Below are positions 8,812 through 17,830 of a DNA stretch of 64,000 nt, one piece after another. A model generated the notes under the pieces. It saw nothing but the letters and a program-made list of their open reading frames with translations, had not been told where the DNA came from and searched no databases. This DNA is from Methanospirillum purgamenti. Lineage in GTDB: Archaea; Halobacteriota; Methanomicrobia; Methanomicrobiales; Methanospirillaceae. The stretch lies in assembly GCF_018502485.1 (NCBI RefSeq), contig NZ_CP075546.1, one strand, 5' to 3'. How positions within the stretch are numbered: position 1 is the stretch's first letter; the number at the start of each line of letters is the position of its first letter. A program made the translations under genes and the position numbers.

Positions 8812-9636
8812 ATGAGACAAGTTGCTATTTACGGAAAAGGTGGAATTGGAAAATCCACCACAACACAGAACACGGTCGCTGCTCTTGCAAGTGCCGGAAA
8901 GAAAGTAATGGTAGTCGGTTGTGACCCAAAAGCAGATTCTACGCGACTTCTGCTGCATGGATTATGTCAGAAAACCGTCCTTGATACCCTTCGTGACGAA
9001 GGAGATGACATTGAACTGGATGACATCCTAAAACCCGGGTTTGAAGAGACCATGTGTGTTGAATCCGGAGGTCCGGAGCCGGGAGTAGGATGTGCAGGCA
9101 GAGGAATTATTACATCTATCAACCTGCTTGAATCACTCGGTGCATATACCCCAAACCTTGATTATGTCTTCTACGATGTGCTGGGAGATGTCGTCTGCGG
9201 AGGTTTTGCAATGCCCATTCGTGAAGGAAAGGCTGAGGAGATTTATATCGTAGCATCCGGTGAGTTAATGGCCCTTTATGCAGCGAATAACATTGCCAAA
9301 GGTATTCAGAAATATGCAGATAACGGGAAAGTCCGTCTTGGTGGTATTATCTGTAACAGCAGGAAAGTAGACAACGAATATGCCCTCCTAAAAGCATTTG
9401 CAGAAGAAATTGGTTCCCAACTCATTCACTTTGTCCCCCGGGACAACCTGGTTCAGCGGGCTGAGATAAACAAAAAGACCGTTATCGACTTTGATCCGGA
9501 TTCAAACCAGGCTCAGGAGTACAAGAAACTGGCAAACGCTATCGATACCAACACCATGTTTGTAAAACCTAAGCCAATGACCCAGGATCGGCTCGAAGAA
9601 CTGATGATGCAGCACGGATTTTTGGACGCCCTCTAA
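8812..9636 (+). CDS. nifH: Nitrogenase iron protein (dinitrogenase reductase)
   Basis: ATP-dependent electron donor to the NifDK protein. There are 274 residues from ATG 8812. An in-frame GTG at 8803 exists, but family members start MRQ-(I/V)-AIYGKGG. The P-loop GKGGIGKS is at residues 8-15. Cluster cysteines are C94 (GVGCAGRG) and C129 (DVVCGGFAMP). Arg97, the ADP-ribosylation position in bacteria, is present. CfbC of the F430 pathway is a NifH relative, but the position at the head of nifI1-I2-D-K-E-N makes this the true nifH. No ribosome binding site is apparent. Confidence 0.97.
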   Translation: MRQVAIYGKGGIGKSTTTQNTVAALASAGKKVMVVGCDPKADSTRLLLHGLCQKTVLDTLRDEGDDIELDDILKPGFEETMCVESGGPEPGVGCAGRGIITSINLLESLGAYTPNLDYVFYDVLGDVVCGGFAMPIREGKAEEIYIVASGELMALYAANNIAKGIQKYADNGKVRLGGIICNSRKVDNEYALLKAFAEEIGSQLIHFVPRDNLVQRAEINKKTVIDFDPDSNQAQEYKKLANAIDTNTMFVKPKPMTQDRLEELMMQHGFLDAL

Positions 9637-9659
9637 ACCGGAGACAGGAGGAAATTGAC

Positions 9660-9986
9660 ATGTTACTGATGCGGGCAATCGTCAGACCTGAAAAGAAGGA
9701 TGAAGTACTCAAAGAACTCTCTGTTGCCGGATTTCCTGCAGCAACGGTTGTAGATGTCGTTGGCCGGGGAAAACAGAAGGGTATCAAAGTAGGAAACACC
9801 CTCTATGATGAAATTCCCAAATCCCTCGTTATGGTCGTAATCCATGACGAAGAACGGGAACGGTTTGTAGATACGGTTCTAAAGACCGCAAAAACCGGAG
9901 AAGATGGAAACTTTGGAGATGGGAAGATCTTTATCACCCCCGTTGAGGAAGTATACACCATCTCAAGAGGCGGTCGTGGTCTCTGA
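9660..9986 (+). CDS. nifI1: PII-family nitrogen regulatory protein NifI1
   Basis: PII-like protein encoded between nifH and nifD. In methanogens NifI1 and NifI2 together bind NifDK and switch off nitrogenase when ammonia is present, relieved by 2-oxoglutarate. There are 108 residues; AGGAGG lies 9 bases before ATG 9660. The GlnB fold shows in MRAIVRPEKKDEVLKELSVAG, with TVVDVVGRGKQKG leading into a short T-loop. The C-terminal GDGKIFITPVEEVYTISRG is a standard PII strand. It lies 23 bases after nifH. Confidence 0.93.
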   Translation: MLLMRAIVRPEKKDEVLKELSVAGFPAATVVDVVGRGKQKGIKVGNTLYDEIPKSLVMVVIHDEERERFVDTVLKTAKTGEDGNFGDGKIFITPVEEVYTISRGGRGL

Positions 9987-10000
9987 TACCGGAGGATACC

Positions 10001-10420
10001 ATGAAGGAAATAATGGCAGTCATCCGGATGAACAAGACCAATGTAACAAAGAAGGCACTCGTTGATGCAGGAGTTGCCGGATTTACTGCCGTAAAGGTTA
10101 TGGGCAGAGGAAAGCGGGTGGAAGACAGCAGTATCATCCAGGGAAGAAAGGAAGAACTGCTGGCACTTGCAGCAGATGACATACTGGACCGGGAAGAGAC
10201 TGAAAAACAGGTAACAAGTTTCCTGGACGGATCACGGCTCTTCCCACGCCGGCTCTTTACCATCCTCGCCCATGATGAAGATGTCCCCCGGATCGTTGAA
10301 GCAATAATCAAAGCAAATAAAACTGAAAACCAGGTCGGAGACGGCACCATATTCGTAATGCCAATCGGAGATGCAGTCCGTGTCCGGACAGCAGAGACCG
10401 GGGAAGCCGCAATCTGGTAA
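10001..10420 (+). CDS. nifI2: PII-family nitrogen regulatory protein NifI2
   Basis: Second PII paralogue of the post-translational switch-off system, acting as a heteromer with NifI1. There are 139 residues, longer than NifI1, with an extended T-loop region at about 40-75 (EDSSIIQGRKEELLALAADD) as in other methanogen NifI2. The C-terminus has GDGTIFVMPIGDAVRVRTAETG. GGAGGATACC precedes the ATG at 10001. A gap of 10 bases separates it from nifD, so both are probably co-transcribed with the structural genes. Confidence 0.92.
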   Translation: MKEIMAVIRMNKTNVTKKALVDAGVAGFTAVKVMGRGKRVEDSSIIQGRKEELLALAADDILDREETEKQVTSFLDGSRLFPRRLFTILAHDEDVPRIVEAIIKANKTENQVGDGTIFVMPIGDAVRVRTAETGEAAIW

Positions 10421-10430
10421 GGAGGAATAC

Positions 10431-12056
10431 ATGGCGATAAATCAGGAGGTACTGGATGAGATGCTTCTCCCGTACCCCGATAAAGTACAAAAGAATCGTA
10501 CAAAACATATCGTCCGGAAAAATCCGGAAGAAGGGTGTCAGCAGATAGAGGCAAATACCAGAACTGTTCCGGGAATAATCTCCCAGAGAGGATGCTGTTA
10601 TGCCGGATGTAAGGGTGTTGTTGTCGGTCCGATTAAGGATATGATAACCATCACCCACGGTCCGGTAGGGTGTGCATACTACAGCTGGGGAACCAGGCGG
10701 AATAAGGCACGGGCCGATGATATTACTCCTCCTGAACAGATTTACGGGGCGATGTGTTTTGTCACCGACATGCAGGAACCGGATATTGTCTTTGGTGGAG
10801 AGAAAAAACTCGCCAAGATGATCGATGAAGTTGTCGAAATGTTCCATCCCAGGGCAGTTAACGTCTGTGCAACCTGTCCGATTGGTCTTATCGGCGATGA
10901 TCTGGGTGCGGTGACAAAAAAAGCAACTGAAAAGCATGGAATTCCCGTGCTGGCTTACAACTGTGAAGGATACAGGGGTGTCAGCCAGTCTGCAGGCCAC
11001 CATATTGCAAATAACATCCTTATGGAGAATGTTATCGGTTCAGGGGATGCAGAGAAGAACCCCTCCGAATTCGTGTTGAATCTCTTAGGAGAATACAATA
11101 TAGGTGGAGATTCGTGGGAGATTGAAAGAATTCTCCATGATATCGGATATCGTGTTCAGGGAGTCCTTACCGGAGATTCAAGCGTGGAAGAGATGAAGAA
11201 TATGCACATAGCCAACCTGAACCTGGTTATGTGTCATCGATCCATCAACTACATCGCTGAGATGATGGAGGAAAAATACGGTATTCCATGGCTGAAGATC
11301 AATTTCATCGGTGTGGAGGCAATAAAGAAGTCTCTTCGTGACATTGCACAGGTTACTGGTGATGAGACATTCATCAGAAGGACTGAAGAAGTAATCGCAA
11401 GGGAAGAAGCACGGGTATTGCCGGTTATAGAACATTACCGGAAGATCTGCACAGGTAAGACAGCATTTGCCTTTGTCGGAGGTTCCCGGAGCCATCACTA
11501 CCAGTACCTGCTCAAAGACCTTGGAATGGAGGTTGTTGTTACCGGGTACGAATTTGCCCACCGTGACGATTACGAAGGAAGATCGGTCATTCCGACGATA
11601 AAAACCGATGCGGATTCAAAGAATATTCCTGAACTTGATATCAAACCAGACCCTGAACTCTACAAAGAGGCTCATGAACATCTGAATCTCACAAAAGAGA
11701 AATTTGACGAGATATGTAGCAGGGTACCCCTTGGTAATTATGAAGGAATGTATCCGGACATGAACGGAGGAACACTCATGATAGACGATTGTAACCACTA
11801 CGAAGCCGAGCAACTGGTGAAGGAGTTAAAACCCGACCTGTTCTTTGCCGGGGTTCGTGACAAATACATCGCCCAGAAGATGGGAGTTCCGGCTAAACAA
11901 CTGCACTCATATGACTACAGCGGCCCATACGCAGGATTTAACGGTGCAATGAATTTTGCCCGTGATGTGGCAAATGCCATGACAACTCCTGCCTGGAAGT
12001 TTATAATCCCGCCATGGGAGAAAGAATCAGAAAATAAGGGTGATATCAATGCTTGA
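10431..12056 (+). CDS. nifD: Nitrogenase molybdenum-iron protein alpha chain
   Basis: Alpha subunit of dinitrogenase; binds the FeMo-cofactor and half of the P-cluster. There are 541 residues from ATG 10431 (GGAGGAATAC in front; the frame extends upstream but without family similarity). P-cluster cysteines are C55, C81 and C149. The FeMo-co environment shows NLVMCHRSINYI and LHSYDYSGPYAGF, with the segment EGYRGVSQSAGHHIAN also conserved. An insertion of about 60 residues (roughly 380-440, between DDYEGR and MIDDCNH) is absent from Azotobacter NifD but usual in clostridial and methanogen NifD. Fits Mo-type rather than V- or Fe-only type. It overlaps nifK by 8 bases. Confidence 0.95.
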   Translation: MAINQEVLDEMLLPYPDKVQKNRTKHIVRKNPEEGCQQIEANTRTVPGIISQRGCCYAGCKGVVVGPIKDMITITHGPVGCAYYSWGTRRNKARADDITPPEQIYGAMCFVTDMQEPDIVFGGEKKLAKMIDEVVEMFHPRAVNVCATCPIGLIGDDLGAVTKKATEKHGIPVLAYNCEGYRGVSQSAGHHIANNILMENVIGSGDAEKNPSEFVLNLLGEYNIGGDSWEIERILHDIGYRVQGVLTGDSSVEEMKNMHIANLNLVMCHRSINYIAEMMEEKYGIPWLKINFIGVEAIKKSLRDIAQVTGDETFIRRTEEVIAREEARVLPVIEHYRKICTGKTAFAFVGGSRSHHYQYLLKDLGMEVVVTGYEFAHRDDYEGRSVIPTIKTDADSKNIPELDIKPDPELYKEAHEHLNLTKEKFDEICSRVPLGNYEGMYPDMNGGTLMIDDCNHYEAEQLVKELKPDLFFAGVRDKYIAQKMGVPAKQLHSYDYSGPYAGFNGAMNFARDVANAMTTPAWKFIIPPWEKESENKGDINA

Positions 12057-13416
12057 ATGTGTACCGGAAGGACCGGTAGAGCACACCATTGGAAAGATTA
12101 ATCCTGCAAAAACATGCCAGCCAATCGGTGCGATGTATGCAGCTCTTGGAATTCACGGCTGTCTTCCGCATAGTCATGGATCACAAGGATGTTGTGCATA
12201 TCACCGGATGCATCTGACCCGTCACTTCCGTGACCAGGTACTTGCTTCGTCAAGTTCCTTTACCGAAGGTGCATCGGTTTTTGGCGGTGCGGCAAACCTG
12301 AAGACTTCGATAAAAAATATCTTTGCTATTTACAACCCGGAAATTATCGCAGTCCATACAACCTGCCTGTCAGAAACTATTGGAGATGACCTGCCGACAA
12401 TCATAAAACAGTCGGAAATTCCTGAGGGTAAGCGGGTTATTCACACCAATACTCCCAGTTACTCTGGATCCCATATCACCGGATTCTCGAACATGGTAAA
12501 ATCCATGGTCTCATACCTGGCAGAAGCAACCGAACCGGTGAAAAAAGACCAGGTGAACATCCTTCCCGGCTTTGTAAATCCGGGGGACATGAGGGAGATA
12601 AGGAGGATCGTGGATGAAATGGGGATACAGATGATCATGCTCCCGGATACTACGGGTGTTTTGGATGCTCCCCAGACAAACAAGTATGCCCTGTTTCCTG
12701 AAGGAGGAACCACGGTAGATGAGATAGTCGATACCGGAAATTCAAGGTTTACACTCGCTCTTGGTTCCTGGGCCTCTGATGCAGCCGGAGCAATGCTTGT
12801 TGAAAAGTGCAACGTTCCATGTATTCCTCTCATAACTCCCATTGGACTAAAGGCTACTGATGATTTCATCATGACCCTGAAGAAAAAATGCGAAGTGGAT
12901 GTGCCAAAATCCCTGACCGTTGAACGGGGACAGGTTGTAGATACCCTCATTGACACCCATTTCCATTACCAGGGAAAGAAAGTGGCAATATTTGGGGATC
13001 CGGATATTGTCATTCCTCTGACGGAATTTGTCCTGACCATGGGCATGATCCCGAAATATGTGCTGACCGGGACTCCGGGATCACGGTTTGAGACCGAGGT
13101 CGGGAAAATGTTTGAAGAATACCAGGTAGAAGGCAGCATTGCCAAAGCTGACGGTGACCTCTTCGAACTCCACCAGTGGATAAAAGAGGAGCCGGTAGAT
13201 CTTCTCATGGGAACCACCTATGGGAAATACATTGCACGAGCCGAGGATATTCCACTCGTCCGGGTAGGTTTTCCTATCCTTGACCGGGCTGTCCATCCTC
13301 TCATGCCAATAACCGGATATCGCGGATGTCTGCGTCTCATTGAGATGGTAAGTAATACCCTTCTCGACCGGCGTGACCGTGATGCAGGCGATGAAGATTA
13401 TGAAATGGTCCTGTAA
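12049..13416 (+). CDS. nifK: Nitrogenase molybdenum-iron protein beta chain
   Basis: Beta subunit of dinitrogenase, sharing the P-cluster with NifD. There are 455 residues from ATG 12049 (AGGGTGATATCA in front; an in-frame GTG lies at 12040). Visible P-cluster cysteines are C23 (KTCQPIGA), C48 (SQGCCAYH) and C106 (HTTCLSETIGDD). The short N-terminus is typical of methanogen NifK compared with the longer Azotobacter protein. Translationally coupled to nifD; 26 bases separate it from nifE. Confidence 0.95.
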   Translation: MLECVPEGPVEHTIGKINPAKTCQPIGAMYAALGIHGCLPHSHGSQGCCAYHRMHLTRHFRDQVLASSSSFTEGASVFGGAANLKTSIKNIFAIYNPEIIAVHTTCLSETIGDDLPTIIKQSEIPEGKRVIHTNTPSYSGSHITGFSNMVKSMVSYLAEATEPVKKDQVNILPGFVNPGDMREIRRIVDEMGIQMIMLPDTTGVLDAPQTNKYALFPEGGTTVDEIVDTGNSRFTLALGSWASDAAGAMLVEKCNVPCIPLITPIGLKATDDFIMTLKKKCEVDVPKSLTVERGQVVDTLIDTHFHYQGKKVAIFGDPDIVIPLTEFVLTMGMIPKYVLTGTPGSRFETEVGKMFEEYQVEGSIAKADGDLFELHQWIKEEPVDLLMGTTYGKYIARAEDIPLVRVGFPILDRAVHPLMPITGYRGCLRLIEMVSNTLLDRRDRDAGDEDYEMVL

Positions 13417-13442
13417 AAAATAAAAAAAATCAGGAGATTATC

Positions 13443-14843
13443 ATGGAAATTACTTGTTCGCAGGTTATCGGGGGAACTAACACCCCCTGTCTTGTTGAAC
13501 GTCAGAATTCTATTATCACAACCGGAAAAACCAAAAACCGGATTCATTGTGCGGATGATAGTATTGCCGGGGCAGTGAGTCAGCGTGCCTGTGTATTCTG
13601 TGGAGCCAGAGTAGTACTGAATCCAATAACAGATGCTGCTCATCTCGTCCACGGGCCGGTAGGATGTGCATCATATACCTGGGATATAAGGGGCAGCCTT
13701 TCAAGCGGCTCGGAAATGTTCAGGAATAGTTTCTCAACCGACCTGAAGGAACGTGATGTTATCTTTGGCGGGGAGAAAAAACTTGCCCTTTGCATAGACG
13801 AAATTGTCCAAAAATATAGCCCCCCTGCGATATTCGTGTATGCAACGTGTGTTGTCGGTATCATCGGTGATGATATCATTGCCGTATGTAAAGCAGCATC
13901 ACAAAGACATGGAATTGATGTCATACCGGTTGAATCAAGCGGATTTATATCTGGTAACAAAATTATCGGATACCGGGCTGCAGGAAATGCCCTCATCCAC
14001 CTTATCACTCCAAAAGAAGGAGAAATAATCCCAAAAACGAAGAAAATCAACTTCCTTGGCGAATATAATCTCGGTGGCGAGAAATGGCTGGTAGAACGGT
14101 ATCTTCGTGAAATGGGTATTGAAATTAATGTTGCCTGTACCGGTGATTCGACCGTTGCATCATTAAAACAGGTTCCGGGAGGTTTCCTAAACCTTGTCCA
14201 GTGTACCGGATCGATGCATTACGTCGCCCGTCTTCTGGAAGAGGAGTTCGGAACGCCGTATATTGATGTGAATTTCTTTGGTGCCTACAATACTGCAGAC
14301 AGTCTCCTGAGGATTGCTCAGTTTTACGGCGAACCTCACATGATTGGAGCGGCAGAACGTCTCATCGAGCGGGAAACTGAACGAATCAGGCCTGATATCG
14401 AGTATTACCGCACCAAACTTACCGGAAAACGTGCTGCAATCTATGTGGGGGGAGCATTCAAGGCTCTTGCAATCATCAGGCAACTCCGGGAACTTGGGGT
14501 GGAGATTGTTTTCTGTGGAACACAGACCGGAAAACCGGAAGATTACGAACAGATACATGAGATGTTAAATCCAGGAACTGTCATGGTGGACGATGCGAAT
14601 CCGGCAGAAATCGAGAGGTTCCTTATCGAAAAGAAGGTAGATATCATGGCCGGAGGAGTAAAGGAACGAACTCTTGCCCATAAACTGGGAGTCGGGTTTG
14701 TTGATCATAACCACGACCGCAAGGTCTGCCTTGCCGGATTTGACGGTGCAATGAACTTTGCCCATGAAGTTTATGTGACCTGCTGTTCACCGGTTTGGAA
14801 ACAGATCCGGACACATCCTGACTGGGAGGTATATCATGGATGA
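13443..14843 (+). CDS. nifE: Nitrogenase FeMo-cofactor scaffold protein NifE
   Basis: NifD-like half of the NifEN scaffold on which the NifB cofactor is matured with molybdenum and homocitrate. There are 466 residues. CAGGAGATTATC precedes ATG 13443. Motifs are SQRACVFCGARVVLNPITD, LVHGPVGCASYTWDIRG, VYATCVVGIIGDD and CLAGFDGAMNFAHEV. Position after nifK and before nifN distinguishes it from a second NifD. It overlaps nifN by 8 bases. Confidence 0.94.
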   Translation: MEITCSQVIGGTNTPCLVERQNSIITTGKTKNRIHCADDSIAGAVSQRACVFCGARVVLNPITDAAHLVHGPVGCASYTWDIRGSLSSGSEMFRNSFSTDLKERDVIFGGEKKLALCIDEIVQKYSPPAIFVYATCVVGIIGDDIIAVCKAASQRHGIDVIPVESSGFISGNKIIGYRAAGNALIHLITPKEGEIIPKTKKINFLGEYNLGGEKWLVERYLREMGIEINVACTGDSTVASLKQVPGGFLNLVQCTGSMHYVARLLEEEFGTPYIDVNFFGAYNTADSLLRIAQFYGEPHMIGAAERLIERETERIRPDIEYYRTKLTGKRAAIYVGGAFKALAIIRQLRELGVEIVFCGTQTGKPEDYEQIHEMLNPGTVMVDDANPAEIERFLIEKKVDIMAGGVKERTLAHKLGVGFVDHNHDRKVCLAGFDGAMNFAHEVYVTCCSPVWKQIRTHPDWEVYHG

Positions 14844-16221
14844 AAAAACACCATCTGTCCGGGAAGTGAATGAAAACCAGTGTCAGATATGTATGCCTCT
14901 TGGCTCGGTAATTGCCTTTAAGGGTATCGAACAATCGATGGTTGTAGTGCATGGATCACAGGGGTGTAGTACCTACATGCGGCTTGCCATGGTTGAACAT
15001 TACAACGAACCGGTTGACATTGCATCATCCTCACTCAATGAAAAACAGACCATTTACGGCGGTGAAGAAAATCTCCGGAAAGGTCTTGATAATGTCATCC
15101 GTGTTTACCATCCTAAAGTAATCGGGGTGGTTACAACCTGTATGACTGAGACCATGGGAGAGGATGTCGGCCGGATGATTGACACGTACCTGATCGACCG
15201 AAACCTGCATGATGTGGATATCATTCCGATATCAACCCCGAGTTACAGTGGTACTTCAACCGAAGGATACTGGACTGCAGTCAGGGATGTTATCATGTAC
15301 TATGCTGGTCCTGTTTCACCTAACGAAGGAATCAACATTATCCTCCCCCATGTCAGTCCGGCAGATATCCGTGAGATAAAACGTATCCTTAACCTGATGC
15401 GGATTCAGTATACACTCATTCCGGATATCTCCATGACTCTTGACCGGCCGTATGGGATTTTATATGAAAAAATACCTCCGGGAGGGACCAGCAGGGAAGA
15501 TATTGCCCGGATGAGCGGAGCCAGGGCCACCATCCAGTTTGGATACTGCTGTCCGGATAATCTCTCGCCCGGAGCATTGCTGGAAGAAAAATACGGGGTT
15601 CCTCTCCATAATCTTCCCCTCCCGGTCGGTCTTAAAAATATGGACATGTTTATCAATACGCTGATCTCGATTGCTATAAAACCGGTTCCGGAGAGTATCC
15701 TCCTTGAACGGGGATGGCTGTGTGACGCAATGGCTGATGCACATAAACACATGGCTGAGATAAAACCTGTCATCTATGGAGAGCCCGAACTGGTATATGC
15801 CGTATCATCCCTTTGTATCGAGAATGGATCAATTCCCCCCATAATAGCAACCGGAACAGGATCCCCGCAACTTCGCAGAAACCTTGAGACAATAAAAGGG
15901 GAGCTGGATTTTGCTCCTCTGGTAGCAGAGCATGTTGACTTTGCCCTTATTGCAAAGGAGAGTGACCATTTGGGGGTAAATCTTGCAATCGGCCATGCTG
16001 GAGGGAAAGTTCTCACCGAACGGCTGAATATTCCGGTTGTCAGAACCGGATTTCCCATTCATGATCGGATTGGAGCACAACGTATCCTGAACCTGGGATA
16101 TACCGGAACTGTCACCCTTCTGGAACAGATCGTAAATACTCACCTGGAACACAAGTATCAGTACTACAGACAACAGATAAAATCAGAATATTTCGATAAT
16201 GGAGGGATAATTAATGCATAA
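14836..16221 (+). CDS. nifN: Nitrogenase FeMo-cofactor scaffold protein NifN
   Basis: NifK-like half of the NifEN scaffold. There are 461 residues. The conserved cysteines appear in ENQCQICMPLGSVIAFKGIE, VVHGSQGCSTYMR and VTTCMTETMGED. The C-terminal GFPIHDRIGAQRI is the NifK/NifN-type loop. Overlaps nifE upstream and the 2Fe-2S protein gene downstream, so synthesis is probably coupled. nifB and nifX are not found in the window, so part of the cofactor pathway must be encoded elsewhere. Confidence 0.93.
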   Translation: MDEKTPSVREVNENQCQICMPLGSVIAFKGIEQSMVVVHGSQGCSTYMRLAMVEHYNEPVDIASSSLNEKQTIYGGEENLRKGLDNVIRVYHPKVIGVVTTCMTETMGEDVGRMIDTYLIDRNLHDVDIIPISTPSYSGTSTEGYWTAVRDVIMYYAGPVSPNEGINIILPHVSPADIREIKRILNLMRIQYTLIPDISMTLDRPYGILYEKIPPGGTSREDIARMSGARATIQFGYCCPDNLSPGALLEEKYGVPLHNLPLPVGLKNMDMFINTLISIAIKPVPESILLERGWLCDAMADAHKHMAEIKPVIYGEPELVYAVSSLCIENGSIPPIIATGTGSPQLRRNLETIKGELDFAPLVAEHVDFALIAKESDHLGVNLAIGHAGGKVLTERLNIPVVRTGFPIHDRIGAQRILNLGYTGTVTLLEQIVNTHLEHKYQYYRQQIKSEYFDNGGIINA

Positions 16222-16522
16222 ACCAAAACACCACATTTTTATCTGCACAAGTTCACGTGCAAACGGCCAGACGAAGGGATACTGCCAGTCAAATGAGGGA
16301 CTTGAAATCATGCAGCGGTTTATTGAAGAGATCGATGACAGGGAAATTGGTGGTGATGTATTTCTCAGTAACACCGGATGCTTTGGGATATGTGAAAAAG
16401 GTCCGATTGTGGTGGTTTATCCGGATAATATCTGGTATGGATCGGTAAGTCCTGACGATGTGGAGGAGATAATGGACTCACATATCGAAGGGGGAGAGAT
16501 AGTAGAACGTCTCGTCATTTAA
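16214..16522 (+). CDS. Thioredoxin-like 2Fe-2S ferredoxin in the nif operon
   Basis: Small electron carrier of the thioredoxin-fold 2Fe-2S type (Shethna-like or NuoE-like). There are 102 residues. Four candidate ligands are C11, C24, C56 and C60, in the pattern C-x12-C ... C-x3-C (SNTGCFGICEKGP), as in that family. The ATG overlaps the nifN stop by 8 bases and is preceded by GGAGGGATAATTA. Co-expression with nitrogenase genes suggests a role in electron supply or cofactor maturation; this is inference. Confidence 0.85.
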   Translation: MHKPKHHIFICTSSRANGQTKGYCQSNEGLEIMQRFIEEIDDREIGGDVFLSNTGCFGICEKGPIVVVYPDNIWYGSVSPDDVEEIMDSHIEGGEIVERLVI

Positions 16523-16537
16523 CAGACAGGATAGCAT

Positions 16538-17170
16538 ATGTATTGTGAAATAGCCACCATTCTCGGAGCCGACGGAATGAGTTCAAGCCTTACAGGGTCC
16601 GGAACCATAGCGGTATTCCGGCGAAACCAGGGGGTATGGAACCTTGATCGGGAGATGTCATTTATTGCAACCGAAAGTGATTCGCTTGCCACTCTTCGGA
16701 AAAAGATGGCAGACCTTATCAGTTTTTTAGGTGAATGCAAAATATTTGTTGCAAATCAGGCTATCGGGGCATTATATTATGAACTTATGAAAGCAGGCTG
16801 CAGTGTGTTTGAAGTTTCCGGAAAACCTGTTGATTTTCTCGAAAAGGTTCTCCAGGAAGAAGAACAGGAACAGGCAAAAATCGCAGCAATGAGAAATGAA
16901 CCGCTTCCCGGCCCGTATGAAAAATCTCCCGGTAATTTTTTTGTATCAATAAAGGAGATACAGGGAAAGACTCCGGGGATTACCAGCAAACAGATCCTTC
17001 TTGATTTCATGAGAGAAGGAAAATTCAAAACCCTGGAGATAATCTGTGATCATATCCCACCATGGGTTGAGATGGAATCAGAACAACGGGGATATAAAAT
17101 TGAATCAGAAAAAGTCCGGGTCAATGAAGTTAAAATGAAGGTAATCAATCCATCATTTACTGGGAAATGA
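16538..17170 (+). CDS. AnfO-family nitrogenase accessory protein
   Basis: Resembles AnfO, a protein of unknown biochemical role first described with the Fe-only nitrogenase. There are 210 residues. The N-terminal half is a NifX/NifB-like fold (EIATILGADGMSSSLTGSGT), followed by an acidic linker at about 105-115. The C-terminal motif TSKQILLDFMREGKFKTLEI followed by ICDHIPPW is characteristic. Here it closes an operon whose structural genes look Mo-type and which lacks anfG, so it may replace nifX. Family assignment is from memory of the motif, not a search. Confidence 0.75.
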   Translation: MYCEIATILGADGMSSSLTGSGTIAVFRRNQGVWNLDREMSFIATESDSLATLRKKMADLISFLGECKIFVANQAIGALYYELMKAGCSVFEVSGKPVDFLEKVLQEEEQEQAKIAAMRNEPLPGPYEKSPGNFFVSIKEIQGKTPGITSKQILLDFMREGKFKTLEIICDHIPPWVEMESEQRGYKIESEKVRVNEVKMKVINPSFTGK

Positions 17171-17187
17171 TTCCTTTTTCAATATCT

Positions 17188-17676
17188 TTATATTTTCATT
17201 ATTTCTATCGGAAAGAGTAATTCAGTCAATAACTCTTCTTCAAGCACGTCATCGGAATCACTCAGGAAATTATCCCGACAGGGAGATTTCGGTTCATATC
17301 CCATTTTCACTGTTCATTCATAGAGTTTTCCCCATGATTCATGAACATCCTGGTATGGACCTTTGTGTATTACTGATGTAAACATTCCTCCTGGTAGGGC
17401 CCTAATGGTAATACCCAGAATCTGTTCAGGTAATCTCCCGGTAACTGGAACGGCAATTTCTACATCTGCACCAGATTCCCGGTATTCTCCATCATGATAA
17501 ATTGATATAAATGGTCAGGTTATGGAAACCTTTTCTTACCTACTCTGAGGTGAAGAGAAATATATACATAATATACCAATTAACTGTGGGATAACCTCTT
17601 CAAAGGTCCCTTTTTCGCGGATGGATAGAATACTGAGCGGTTCGATTTCTTTTATCGTTGGTTCTGCTATAGTCAT
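17188..17676 (-). pseudogene. GyrI-like / AraC effector-binding-domain protein, degraded
   Basis: On the minus strand the frame from ATG 17676 reads MTIAEPTIKEIEPLSILSIR then EKGTFEEVIPQLIG, the start of the GyrI/Rob small-molecule-binding family. The same frame later reads PFISIYHDGEYRESGADVEI, AVPVTG, GMFTSVIHKGPYQDVHESWG and ends at a TAA at 17188-17190. It is broken by three in-frame stops: TAA and TGA in a diverged middle segment, and TGA after KLYE. The frame is otherwise kept, so decay looks recent. It probably bound a ligand to regulate transcription or resistance. Confidence 0.75.
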
Positions 17677-17830
17677 GGAAAACATCTCCATCTGTTGTCA
17701 ATGAAACATTCATGATTGGGATGATGTTATGCATACAGATTCTGATGATGGTATATCTTTAGAACAGGCAAAAAACAGAGTTGTGATAAGAGATAATATG
17801 AGCCTCATGTCAGAGAAATGATTTTGGTAA

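Noticed and set aside
10371..10430. An upstream start for nifD inside nifI2
   Set aside because: The extra 20 residues have no family similarity, and GGAGG is placed exactly for ATG 10431.
17729..17821. A 30-codon plus-strand ORF (MHTDSDDGISLEQAKNRVVI...)
   Set aside because: It has no clear ribosome site and no recognisable family, and lies in decayed DNA between a pseudogene and the end of the permease gene; it could be a remnant but cannot be supported.
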